From: Collimonas fungivorans | GTDB lineage: Bacteria > Pseudomonadota > Gammaproteobacteria > Burkholderiales > Burkholderiaceae_D | Reading direction: 5' to 3' | DNA length: 64,000 nt | NCBI RefSeq assembly: GCF_001584145.1 | Contig: NZ_CP013232.1 | Coordinates: forward strand, 124,001-188,000 | In this document: in pieces, positions 44,181 through 52,023 of the stretch | How the letters are laid out: each line of letters starts with the position of its first letter | Position numbering within the stretch: position 1 is the stretch's first letter | Made by a program: the position numbers and the translations under genes | Notes under the pieces: model-generated | Told to the model about the DNA's origin: nothing | Seen by the model: the letters and a program-made list of their open reading frames with translations, nothing else | Databases searched by the model: none

Positions 44181-45383
44181 ATGTCCGACAAACACCGGAA
44201 TATCGACCTCGTCGACAAGCGTCCTTTCTTTGAAAAGGCGCTTGCTTTCGGCCTCAAGAGCCGCATCCTGGACCAGGAAAAATGCCGCGCGATGATCGCC
44301 GACGCCGCCAAGGGCACGGTGCAGGTCGCCGCCTTCTTCGGCACCAGCCACCTGCACACCGATCTTGAGAATGCGCGCCAGCGCATCGTCAACCTGATCA
44401 GTCTCTACCTGGAACATACTTTCAGCGGCGACCTGCAAAAAGCGGCGGAATCCCTGCGCGACAATACTTTCCTGTCGCATTCGCGCGGCGGCAACGAGAT
44501 GCTCAAGGCCTTGCATGGCTTGCCTGACTCTACCGTGTTCGGTGATACCAAGGGCCAGGGACTCAAGGAATTCCAGGACGAGCGCACGCTGGCCAAGCCG
44601 TTTTCGCTCAACGCCTATCGTAAAGAACGCAAGGCGCGCGAAGAATGCGCGGCAGTGATTGCCGCGGCGCTGTGGTTTGCCGAGGACCTGAGCCTGGAGC
44701 GTTCAGAGCTTGAATTTGCCGGCGCCGAAACGGTGATTCGCACGGCGTTGCTGGTGCGTCTTGGCGGCGGCGAGGAATTCCCCGACCGGCTGGGTTTTGC
44801 CAGGCTGATCGCCGCGGTGCGCAGCAGCGGCGGGAAATTGAAGATTTCAAAAAAGCTGCTGGACGAGGTGCCGCTGGAACATCGCGATGTTGCGGACAAG
44901 GTCCGGCGCGATATCGAGAAGCAGGATGCGCTGGCTGATGCCGGCGTGGCGCTCGATTCCCTGCTCAATCTTGTCGAGTTGCGTTATTTCGTGCGCGAGG
45001 GCGGGCTGGAGGATGTGGACGGGTTTGATGCCCTGGTGTCGAAAGAGTGGCACAAGGTGACCAAGGGCAAGGAAGATCCGTATTCGCGGCTGACCATCTT
45101 CATGTGTATCGCTTCGGGTGTGAAACCGAAGACGACGGTATCGGAGACTGAAGCGCGCGCCATGATCCGTCGGGTGCGCGAGCATGGCTTCGACAGCGAG
45201 GCGGTCTCGGCGTTTATCCGTAGTTCGGCGCCGTTTGAGATCAAGGACAACCTGTTGTCTTTGTGGGAGGATGAATTCCTGCCGGATGCGGAAGAATACC
45301 TGGTCGACGATGACGATCTCAAATACGCGCGCGCCATGAAGTTCCTGAGAGAGAACTGCAACATCAAAGTCAAAAGCAGTTAA
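44181..45383 (+). CDS. Large hypothetical protein of the J-domain operon
   Basis: 400 residues from the ATG at 44181; a TTG at 44160 is a less likely start. No recognised family. It looks all-helical and soluble: FFEKALAFGLKSRILDQEKC, IVNLISLYLEHTFSGDLQKA, VIAAALWFAEDLSLERSELE, FARLIAAVRSSGGKLKISKK and FIRSSAPFEIKDNLLSLWED. DKTDK-like charged ends suggest protein-protein contacts. The operon ends here at a REP-like palindrome. Confidence 0.75.
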   Translation: MSDKHRNIDLVDKRPFFEKALAFGLKSRILDQEKCRAMIADAAKGTVQVAAFFGTSHLHTDLENARQRIVNLISLYLEHTFSGDLQKAAESLRDNTFLSHSRGGNEMLKALHGLPDSTVFGDTKGQGLKEFQDERTLAKPFSLNAYRKERKAREECAAVIAAALWFAEDLSLERSELEFAGAETVIRTALLVRLGGGEEFPDRLGFARLIAAVRSSGGKLKISKKLLDEVPLEHRDVADKVRRDIEKQDALADAGVALDSLLNLVELRYFVREGGLEDVDGFDALVSKEWHKVTKGKEDPYSRLTIFMCIASGVKPKTTVSETEARAMIRRVREHGFDSEAVSAFIRSSAPFEIKDNLLSLWEDEFLPDAEEYLVDDDDLKYARAMKFLRENCNIKVKSS

Positions 45384-45435
45384 ACGGGGTCAGAGTTTTT
45401 TCGCCTCCTTTGCGAAAGTTACTCTGCCCCGTTTA
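45381..45435. repeat. REP-like palindrome (TAAACGGGGTCAGAGT / ACTCTGCCCCGTTTA)
   Basis: Nearly perfect outer arms (one base missing on the right) enclose an inner stem TTTCGC/GCGAAA. It starts inside the stop of the upstream gene. The GGGGTCAGAGT core is the kind of sequence used by REP elements linked to RAYT (IS200-like) transposases in betaproteobacteria. It may also act as a transcription terminator. Confidence 0.7.
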
Positions 45436-45570
45436 ACGGACTACGGAGTAAGCGTGGCCGCATTCGACGACCTTCGTTTGTTGCTGCCTCAAACCTTCGC
45501 TGCTCACCTTCCCGTGGCCGGACACATTTTCTTCATTGCGCAATCGCCGGATGTTCAATAGAATCGTCGC

Positions 45571-45600
45571 TGGAACATTCCATCCAGATGGAATGTTCCA
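45571..45600. promoter_or_regulatory. 13-bp perfect inverted repeat upstream of alaC
   Basis: TGGAACATTCCAT-CCAG-ATGGAATGTTCCA. Each arm is itself a near palindrome of GGAANNTTCC form, so the site looks like two stacked operator units. It ends 41 bp before the alaC ATG. Confidence 0.55.
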
Positions 45601-45641
45601 ACGTCGCTCGGACGGTTCCGGGCGCTAACGTGAAAGAAAAC

Positions 45642-46841
45642 ATGTCTGAATCCCCAACTCCGCGCAGGTTTTCGCGCATCGATCGCCTTCCTCCCTATGT
45701 TTTCAACATCACCGCCGAGCTGAAAATGGCGGCGCGCCGGCGCGGCGAAGATATTGTCGACATGTCGATGGGCAATCCTGACGGCGCCACGCCGCAGCAC
45801 ATCGTCGACAAGCTGGTTGAAGTATCGCAGCGGCCCGACACCCATGGCTATTCCGCGTCCAAGGGCATCCCTCGGCTGCGGCGGGCGATCAGCCATTGGT
45901 ACAAGAAGCGCTACGACGTCGAATTCGATCCCGATAGCGAAGCGATCGTCACCATCGGTTCCAAGGAAGGACTGGCGCACCTGATGCTGGCGACGCTGGA
46001 TCGCGGCGATACGGTGCTGGTGCCGAATCCGAGTTATCCGATCCACATCTACGGCGCAGTGATTGCCGGCGCCGACATCCGTTCGGTGCGCATGAGCCCG
46101 GGCGTGGATTTTTTCGCCGAGCTGGAGCGGGCGATACGGGAAAGCTATCCCAAGCCGAAAATGATGGTGCTCGGGTTTCCGTCGAATCCGACCGCGCAAT
46201 GCGTCGAGCTGGAATTCTTCGAGCGTGTGGTCAAGCTGGCCAAGGAACACAACATCCTGGTGGTGCACGACCTGGCGTATGCCGACATCGTGTTCGACGG
46301 CTGGCAGGCGCCGTCCATCATGCAGGTGCCGGGTGCGCGCGATGTCGCGGTGGAGTTTTTCACGCTGTCGAAAAGCTACAACATGGCCGGCTGGCGCATC
46401 GGCTTCATGGTCGGCAACAAGGAACTGGTGGCGGCGCTGGCGCGCATCAAGAGTTACCACGACTATGGCAGTTTCACGCCAGTGCAGGTAGCGGCGATCG
46501 CGGCGCTGGAAGGCGACCAGCAATGCGTCAAGGATATCTGCGCCAAGTACCAGAGCCGGCGCGACGTGCTGGCCAAAGGCCTGCATGAAGCCGGCTGGAT
46601 GGTGGATGTGCCGAAAGCGTCAATGTACATCTGGGCGCACATTCCGGAAGCCTACCGCCATCTCGGATCGCTGGAATTTTCCAAGCAGCTGCTGGAAAAA
46701 GCCAAGGTATGCGTCTCGCCCGGCATCGGTTTCGGCGAATACGGCGATGAATATGTGCGCTTTGCGCTGATCGAAAACGAAGCCCGGATCCGTCAGGCGG
46801 TCCGCGGCATCAAGGCCATGTTGCGCGATCCCAAGTCGTAA
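45642..46841 (+). CDS. alaC: Glutamate-pyruvate (alanine) aminotransferase AlaC
   Basis: 399 residues from the ATG at 45642; in-frame start further up overlaps the palindrome. The N-terminus [20 protein letters not shown] and [20 protein letters not shown] are nearly identical to what I know of E. coli Ala[21 protein letters not shown] and the PLP Lys in [20 protein letters not shown] confirm class I aminotransferase. It interconverts pyruvate and alanine with glutamate/2-oxoglutarate in the cytoplasm. Monocistronic; a perfect inverted repeat lies upstream. Confidence 0.96.
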   Translation: MSESPTPRRFSRIDRLPPYVFNITAELKMAARRRGEDIVDMSMGNPDGATPQHIVDKLVEVSQRPDTHGYSASKGIPRLRRAISHWYKKRYDVEFDPDSEAIVTIGSKEGLAHLMLATLDRGDTVLVPNPSYPIHIYGAVIAGADIRSVRMSPGVDFFAELERAIRESYPKPKMMVLGFPSNPTAQCVELEFFERVVKLAKEHNILVVHDLAYADIVFDGWQAPSIMQVPGARDVAVEFFTLSKSYNMAGWRIGFMVGNKELVAALARIKSYHDYGSFTPVQVAAIAALEGDQQCVKDICAKYQSRRDVLAKGLHEAGWMVDVPKASMYIWAHIPEAYRHLGSLEFSKQLLEKAKVCVSPGIGFGEYGDEYVRFALIENEARIRQAVRGIKAMLRDPKS

Positions 46842-46864
46842 CGTAGCTGTGCCGTCCGCATATG

Positions 46865-47176
46865 CTAAGTGTGTGCGGGCGGCGCGACTACGGCTTGCAC
46901 GGCAAGGCGCAGTCCCATCGCCTTCAGGATGGCCGCAAGGCTGCTCAATGCGGGATTTCCGGCCGGCGACAGGATACGGTACAGCTGGGTCGGATTCAGC
47001 TGCGCCGTTTCCGCCACGGTTTGCATGCCGCCAAAAGCCTTGGTCATTTGCCGCAGCGCGATCAGCAGGTCGCTCTGGTCGCCGTCGGCAAGGATGCCGT
47101 TGAGCATCTGGATGGCGTAAGCGGGGTCGTCGCGGTACACCTCGGCCATGGCGTCGTCATGCATTCTATCTTTCAC
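46865..47176 (-). CDS. higA: HigA-like addiction-module antidote protein
   Basis: 103 residues from a GTG at 47176, supported by AAAGGAGG seven bases upstream; the longer frame to 47410 is shadow of the toxin gene. The Xre-type HTH covers DLLIALRQMTKAFGGMQTVA, ETAQLNPTQLYRILSPAGNP. This matches the putative addiction-module antidote group (TIGR02684-like). It overlaps the toxin gene by 11 bp and follows it, the toxin-first order of higBA. The protein should neutralise the toxin and repress the operon. Confidence 0.88.
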   Translation of the reverse strand: MKDRMHDDAMAEVYRDDPAYAIQMLNGILADGDQSDLLIALRQMTKAFGGMQTVAETAQLNPTQLYRILSPAGNPALSSLAAILKAMGLRLAVQAVVAPPAHT

Positions 47177-47501
47177 AGCTGGTCCTCCTTTGCCAGTCTC
47201 GCCAGTACCTGCAGGCTTGACCGATATCTGCTTCCTGGGTTTGCTTGGCGCCGCCGCATGGCAGCAACACGATTTCCCTACCCGCCATGGCGTAATAAAC
47301 GCGATATCCGGCACCGACGTCGACACGCAATTCCCACACCCCGTCACGGCAAAATTTGTGGTCGCCGAAATTGCCCAGTTCAATGCGGTTGATGCGCCGA
47401 TCGATCGCAATGCGAGCCTTGATATCCGGCAGCCTGCTTAGCCAGCTCACATAAATGTCCTTGTTGTCAGGATCAAGGTAGTGGCGGATTCTATACGTCA
47501 T
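47166..47501 (-). CDS. higB: RelE/HigB-type toxin (phage Gp49-like)
   Basis: 111 residues. RIRHYLDPDNKDIYVSWLSR, IELGNFGDHKFCRDGVWELR, VDVGAGYRVYYAMAGREIVL, LLPCGGAKQTQEADIGQA match the TIGR02683 Gp49-like family of ribosome-dependent RNases. The usual basic/aromatic residues at the end (ACRYWRDWQRRTSC) are kept, so it looks intact. It is first in the operon with its antitoxin. Confidence 0.9.
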   Translation of the reverse strand: MTYRIRHYLDPDNKDIYVSWLSRLPDIKARIAIDRRINRIELGNFGDHKFCRDGVWELRVDVGAGYRVYYAMAGREIVLLPCGGAKQTQEADIGQACRYWRDWQRRTSCER

Positions 47502-47649
47502 ATTTTCACTTATAAACGAATTTCTGTCAATTTCTCCAGCTGACAGAAAGTGTCACCAAGGTTGACAAGAGAGGGCAGGTTTTCCTGTGAAAAGCCACAT
47601 AAAAGCTGGGTTTTCACATCTTTTTTGCAAATTCGAGGCGGCATTTCTT

Positions 47650-47665
47650 GGGCATGAAACTTGCG
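47650..47665 (+). promoter_or_regulatory. Sigma-54-like promoter upstream of the T6SS regulatory operon
   Basis: GGGCATGAAACTTGCG fits the -24/-12 consensus TGGCACG-N4-TTGCW in GG, CA, the following G, and TTGC, with the exact 12-bp GG-to-GC spacing. Mismatches are the first T and the C at -22. It lies about 90 bp before the tagH start. Other T6SS clusters are known to depend on sigma-54. Confidence 0.5.
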
Positions 47666-47753
47666 ATCAGGCAAGTAACGATGGGCCGGTCGATTTGCGC
47701 AAACGCTGCGCATGTTTGTACTGTGTCCGCAAAGCTCGGCATGGAACGAATCA

Positions 47754-48956
47754 ATGATTAAAATTAGTGTCATTTCTTACAACAATGTGGCGCCTGAATC
47801 GCCCCTGTCGGCCGTGTTTGGCCGCGAGCCTAAAACCCTGGGTCGCAGCGAAGAGAATTATTTCGTGCTGGCCGACCCCAGGAATTTCGTCTCGCGTATC
47901 CAGGCCGAGATCAAAAGCGACGGCATCCGCCAATCCATCACCAATCTCAGCCGCGCCAATCCGATACTGTTGAACGGACACGAGATCGATGCCGAGCAAG
48001 AATACGATTTACAGATAGGCGATGAAATCCAGATCGGACTGTACTTATTGCGCGCGGAGGCGCAGCTCAACTTGATGAAAGATAACCCTGACATGACCAA
48101 CCAGTCCGGCCAGCCATCGGCCAATCCGGTGAAACGGGTAAGCGGCGGCAAGCCTTTGCTGAGCGTATCCGAGACCCGCCTGGCGGCGCTCGCGCAATTG
48201 AACCTGGAGCTGGCGGCAACTGCCAATGCGGCCTTGCCGACCTCGCCGGTGCGTCCGCTGAACACGATACCGCGCGCGGCTGCGAATCCGGCGCCGGCCG
48301 ACCCCGGCGAAGACAGCCCGGCTGAACTATCTGCATCCCTGTCCGCATCCGGCGAAGCGCTGGTGCAGGCGTTCATGAAAGGCGCCGGTCTGCCGCCCGG
48401 CACCCTGGCGCCGGAACTGACGCCGGAAATGATGGAAATCGTCGGCAAGTTGCTGGCGACGGCGGTGCAGGGCACGATAGACCTGAACGCCTCGCGCGCA
48501 CTGGTAAAACGCGAAGCGCATGCGGACGTGACCAAGGTGGTGGTCAGGAATAATAATCCGCTGAAATTCTTTTCCGACAGCCAGACTGTGCTGATCCAGA
48601 TGCTGCGCAAGAAAATGCCAGGGTTCATGGGCGCCACCGAAGCCATGCAAGACGCTTACCAGGATTTGCAGGCGCACCAGGTGGGCGTGGTTTCCGGCAT
48701 GCGCGCCACCATGAACGAGATGCTGCAGCGTTTCAATCCTGAAGTCATGGAGCGGCGCTCGAAAAAAGGCGGCGTGCTCGATGCGCTGATGCCGGCGAAG
48801 CGCAAGGCAAAGTTATGGGATGCCTATGCCGAGCGTTACCAGCGGATTATCGCGGAATCCTCGCAGGACGATTTCCAGACCTTGTTCGGCAAGGCGTTTT
48901 TACAGGCTTACGAAAGAAAAGTGGAAAAACAGAGAAGAGAGACGCAGCATGCCTGA
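47754..48956 (+). CDS. tagH: T6SS-associated FHA-domain protein TagH/Fha
   Basis: 400 residues from the ATG at 47754. An N-terminal FHA domain (residues about 20-100: KTLGRSEENYFVLADPRNFV, SRIQAEIKSDGIRQSITNLS, NPILLNGHEI) binds phosphothreonine. A linker rich in Ala/Pro follows, and then the TagH C-terminal domain (ALVQAFMKGAGLPPGTLAPE, VVRNNNPLKFFSDSQTVLIQ, MLRKKMPGFMGATEAMQDAY). The protein is the phosphorylation-controlled switch for T6SS assembly; its partners are the phosphatase and kinase encoded next. It overlaps the phosphatase gene by 8 bp. Confidence 0.94.
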   Translation: MIKISVISYNNVAPESPLSAVFGREPKTLGRSEENYFVLADPRNFVSRIQAEIKSDGIRQSITNLSRANPILLNGHEIDAEQEYDLQIGDEIQIGLYLLRAEAQLNLMKDNPDMTNQSGQPSANPVKRVSGGKPLLSVSETRLAALAQLNLELAATANAALPTSPVRPLNTIPRAAANPAPADPGEDSPAELSASLSASGEALVQAFMKGAGLPPGTLAPELTPEMMEIVGKLLATAVQGTIDLNASRALVKREAHADVTKVVVRNNNPLKFFSDSQTVLIQMLRKKMPGFMGATEAMQDAYQDLQAHQVGVVSGMRATMNEMLQRFNPEVMERRSKKGGVLDALMPAKRKAKLWDAYAERYQRIIAESSQDDFQTLFGKAFLQAYERKVEKQRRETQHA

Positions 48957-49767
48957 GCAATCGCTGCTGGCCGAGATGGCGGTGCCGGTTGCCCTGAGCC
49001 TGGCGCAGCTGAGCCACGCCGGCGGCCGCCAGGTCAACCAGGATTCCTGGGGCAGCGTGCTGCAGGAAGACCTGGCTTGCGTGATTGTGGCTGACGGCGT
49101 CGGCGGCCAGTACGGCGGCGAGATCGCCTCGAATATCGTGGTCCATTCGATCATGGAAATGTTTGTCGAAGAAGCTTCTTTCGGCCCGCGCGCGCTGCAG
49201 TCCTATATCGAACACGCGGTGGCGCAGCTGAACCGGCGCCAGGCGCAGATCCCGCGCCTGAAAGACATGAGTTCGACGGTGGCGGTGCTGCTGGTCGATC
49301 AAGCCAACCGCTGCGCGCTGTGGGGCCACATGGGCGATACTCGCGTCTATCTGTTCCGCCGCAACAAGCTGCTGAGCGCTACCAAGGATCACAGCCTGAT
49401 CCAGCAATTCGTCGATGCCGGCCATTGTTCGCCCGAGCAGTTGCGCCGGCATCCGCGCCGCAGCATCCTGAGCGCCGCTGTCGGCGTCGAGGGCAGCGCG
49501 CCTGCCGAAGTGATCCAGAACGCGGTCAGGATACAAGATGGCGACGCCTTCCTGATCTGCTCCGACGGTTTCTGGGAATGGATCAGCGAGGCGGAGATGG
49601 AGCAGGCCGCGAGTTTGGCCGCGGATCAGGCCAGTTCTGCCCAGGAGTGGCTGGACCTGATGCACGCTGTCGTGAAAAAGAACGGCAGCGCTTCCAATAT
49701 TCCACTGGATAACTGTACTGCGTTTACAATTCGTGTTGCTGAGCCTCGATCTTCAGCGAGCCGTTAG
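48949..49767 (+). CDS. pppA: PP2C-type Ser/Thr phosphatase, T6SS-associated
   Basis: 272 residues from the ATG at 48949 inside the end of tagH. PP2C metal-site motifs are complete: RQVNQDSWG, VIVADGVGGQYGG, GHMGDTRVYLF, FLICSDGFWEW and LDNCTAF. It would dephosphorylate FHA or its kinase and shut off T6SS firing, as PppA does in Pseudomonas. Stop (TAG) and the next gene's GTG start overlap by one base, which suggests translational coupling. Confidence 0.93.
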   Translation: MPEQSLLAEMAVPVALSLAQLSHAGGRQVNQDSWGSVLQEDLACVIVADGVGGQYGGEIASNIVVHSIMEMFVEEASFGPRALQSYIEHAVAQLNRRQAQIPRLKDMSSTVAVLLVDQANRCALWGHMGDTRVYLFRRNKLLSATKDHSLIQQFVDAGHCSPEQLRRHPRRSILSAAVGVEGSAPAEVIQNAVRIQDGDAFLICSDGFWEWISEAEMEQAASLAADQASSAQEWLDLMHAVVKKNGSASNIPLDNCTAFTIRVAEPRSSASR

Positions 49768-51518
49768 TGCTGATAGCCGTCCAGAATAATATTAAAACGC
49801 CGAATCCAGAGAATATGCAAAACGCCAAGCCGCTTGATCCGCAAGAAACGACGGCTGTCGAAAACTGCCTGCCCAAAGGCACCCGGCTGGCCGATTTCGA
49901 AATCATCGGCGTGATCGGCGAAGGCGGCTTTGGCATAGTCTACTTTGCCTTCGACCGCTCGCTGCGGCGCATGGTGGCGATCAAGGAATACATGCCGGGC
50001 GCGTTTGCCGGGCGCGGGCCGGATAAAAAAGTAGTGGTGCGGTCGCAGCGCCACCGCGAAACCTTCACCATCGGCCTCAAGAGTTTCATCAAGGAAGCGC
50101 GCCTGCTGGCGCAGTTCGACCATCCGGCGCTGATCAAGGTCTACCGCTTCTGGGAGCAGAACAATACCGCCTACATGGCGATGCGCTACTACGAAGGCCG
50201 CACCCTCAAAAGCGTGGTGCAGAATTCGCCGGCGCAGGTGACCGAAGCCTGGCTGAAAAGCATGCTCAAGCCGATGCTGGAAGCGCTCGACGCCATGTAC
50301 CGGGTGCAGATACTGCATCGCGATATCTCGCCCGACAATATCATGATCCAGAAAAGCGGCGAAGCCGTGCTGCTGGATTTCGGCGCGGCGCGCCAGATCA
50401 TCGGCGACATGACCCATTCGCTGACGGTGATCCTGAAGCCGGGATATGCGCCGGTCGAGCAGTACGCCGACGACGCCATGATGAAGCAGGGGCCATGGAC
50501 CGATATCTATTCGCTGTCGGCAGTGATCTATTTCGCCATCGTCAAGAGCGCGCCGCCGACCTCCGTGGCGCGCATGATCAAGGACCCGATCCTGTCCTTG
50601 CAGGACGGCGAGTACAGCGGCTTCAGCAAGGAGTTCCTGGCTGCCATCGACAAGGGCCTGGCAGTCAAGCCGGACGACCGGCCGCAATCGATAGAAGAAT
50701 TCCGCAAGTTGCTGGACCTGGAGCTGTCGGTGCCGATGCCGATGCCGGACAATGAAGCTTCCGCCCCGATCGCATTTCGCCTGCCGAGCCGGAAGAAACC
50801 CGGCGACGAACCAACCATAGCCGACGATAGACATGCGCGCAAGCGGCCAGTTACACCGCCAAGCGTGCTGGACAAAACGCTGAGGGCTCCTGCCTGGTGG
50901 ATTGGTGCTGCCGTCGCCGTGCTGGCGCTGGGAGCCTATCTGTGGCTCAAGCCGGCCCGCTTGCCTAAGACGCCGGTGGCCGCGGCGCGGGTGGTCGCAC
51001 CCGCCTCTGTTCCCGCGCCCGCTCCCGCTGCATCGCCGACGGCGTCCAAGCAGGCTGCCGCGCCGGCTGAACAGGTCCTTGACGAAGAAACCATCGCCTG
51101 GGAGACATTGAAACAGCAGAATGGCGCGCCGCCGCAGCAAATCGAGGCTTTCCTGGAGAAGTATCCGAACGGTCAGCATGCGGGAACGGCGCGGTCCGGG
51201 CTGGCGCAGCGGCAAGACAAAGGCGCGGAGAACGTTGCGGCAGCCAAGCCGGCCGGGCTTAAGGAGGCCGAGGTAAAAGCGGTCGATGCAAAAGTGGTCA
51301 ATGCTACCGGCGTAATTTCGCTGACCATCAAGCCGTGGGGCAACGTGCTGGTCGACGGCAGCATGAAGGGCGTCAGCCCGCCATTGAAAAAGCTGATTCT
51401 GCCGGAAGGCAAACATCAGATCAAGCTGCTCAATCCGAGTTTTCCTGACCGGGTTTTTGAAATTGACGTCAGTCCGAAAAAATCGCGTAATATCGACTAC
51501 GATTTTTCATCCCACTAA
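49767..51518 (+). CDS. Transmembrane Ser/Thr protein kinase (PpkA-like) with PEGA-like C-terminus
   Basis: 583 residues from the GTG at 49767; an ATG at 49815 is an alternative start. Kinase domain about residues 45-310: GEGGFGIVYFAF (P-loop), VAIKEYMPG, HRDISPDNIMIQ (catalytic loop), LLDFGAAR. A single membrane helix sits near residue 375 (WWIGAAVAVLALGAYLWL), then an Ala/Pro-rich linker, a helical EE-rich part, and a PEGA-like periplasmic domain (VISLTIKPWGNVLVDGSMKG). It would phosphorylate Fha in response to an envelope signal. Third gene of the T6SS control operon. Confidence 0.93.
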   Translation: MLIAVQNNIKTPNPENMQNAKPLDPQETTAVENCLPKGTRLADFEIIGVIGEGGFGIVYFAFDRSLRRMVAIKEYMPGAFAGRGPDKKVVVRSQRHRETFTIGLKSFIKEARLLAQFDHPALIKVYRFWEQNNTAYMAMRYYEGRTLKSVVQNSPAQVTEAWLKSMLKPMLEALDAMYRVQILHRDISPDNIMIQKSGEAVLLDFGAARQIIGDMTHSLTVILKPGYAPVEQYADDAMMKQGPWTDIYSLSAVIYFAIVKSAPPTSVARMIKDPILSLQDGEYSGFSKEFLAAIDKGLAVKPDDRPQSIEEFRKLLDLELSVPMPMPDNEASAPIAFRLPSRKKPGDEPTIADDRHARKRPVTPPSVLDKTLRAPAWWIGAAVAVLALGAYLWLKPARLPKTPVAAARVVAPASVPAPAPAASPTASKQAAAPAEQVLDEETIAWETLKQQNGAPPQQIEAFLEKYPNGQHAGTARSGLAQRQDKGAENVAAAKPAGLKEAEVKAVDAKVVNATGVISLTIKPWGNVLVDGSMKGVSPPLKKLILPEGKHQIKLLNPSFPDRVFEIDVSPKKSRNIDYDFSSH

Positions 51519-51542
51519 TTGCATTTCAGCCCAGAACGCTTC

Positions 51543-52016
51543 ATGACCCCCTCTTTTACCCGTATCAGCAGCTTTGCGATGCTGGCTGCAGCCGTCATGC
51601 TTGGCGCTTGCGACACTCTCGACACCATCACCAAACCGGCAACGGCAGCGTCGACGCCAGGCGGATCGACGGTAACGGCGACTGCCGCCGCCGTCCCGGA
51701 ACCGCCGGCGCCGCCAGCCGCCTTGACCGACGGCATCGCCCTTTACAACAGGGGCAGTTACAGCGCCGCCATCAAGCGCTTTACCAATACCCCCGAGATC
51801 TGGTCGGCGGATATCGCGACCCAGACCGAAGCCCTGAAATACATGGCTTTCAGCTATTGCGTGACTTCCCGGAAGAAGCTGTGCCGGCAGCAATTCGACA
51901 AGGCATTGAAGCTCGATCCCGGCTTCGACCTGACTGCCGGCGAAAAGGGCCATCCGCTATGGGGCCCGGTATTCAACCAGGCCAAGAAGGCGGCCGCAAC
52001 CACCGCAAAAAAATGA
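51543..52016 (+). CDS. tssQ: TssQ-family T6SS-associated lipoprotein
   Basis: 157 residues from the ATG at 51543. Lipoprotein signal with lipobox MLGAC (LAAAVMLGAC). The mature part has a low-complexity Ala/Pro region and a TPR-like helical segment (IALYNRGSYSAAIKRFTNTP, EALKYMAFSYCVTSRKKLCR, FDKALKLDPGFDLTAGEKGH). This matches TssQ-like lipoproteins encoded near T6SS kinase/phosphatase genes. It likely sits at the outer or inner membrane and couples the sensor to the apparatus. Last gene of the operon; convergent with a LysR gene. Confidence 0.85.
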   Translation: MTPSFTRISSFAMLAAAVMLGACDTLDTITKPATAASTPGGSTVTATAAAVPEPPAPPAALTDGIALYNRGSYSAAIKRFTNTPEIWSADIATQTEALKYMAFSYCVTSRKKLCRQQFDKALKLDPGFDLTAGEKGHPLWGPVFNQAKKAAATTAKK

Positions 52017-52023
52017 GATCGCG

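Noticed and set aside
46865..47410. 181-residue version of the antitoxin
   Set aside because: The upstream part runs inside the toxin gene in another frame; the GTG at 47176 has a near-perfect ribosome site and gives the family length.
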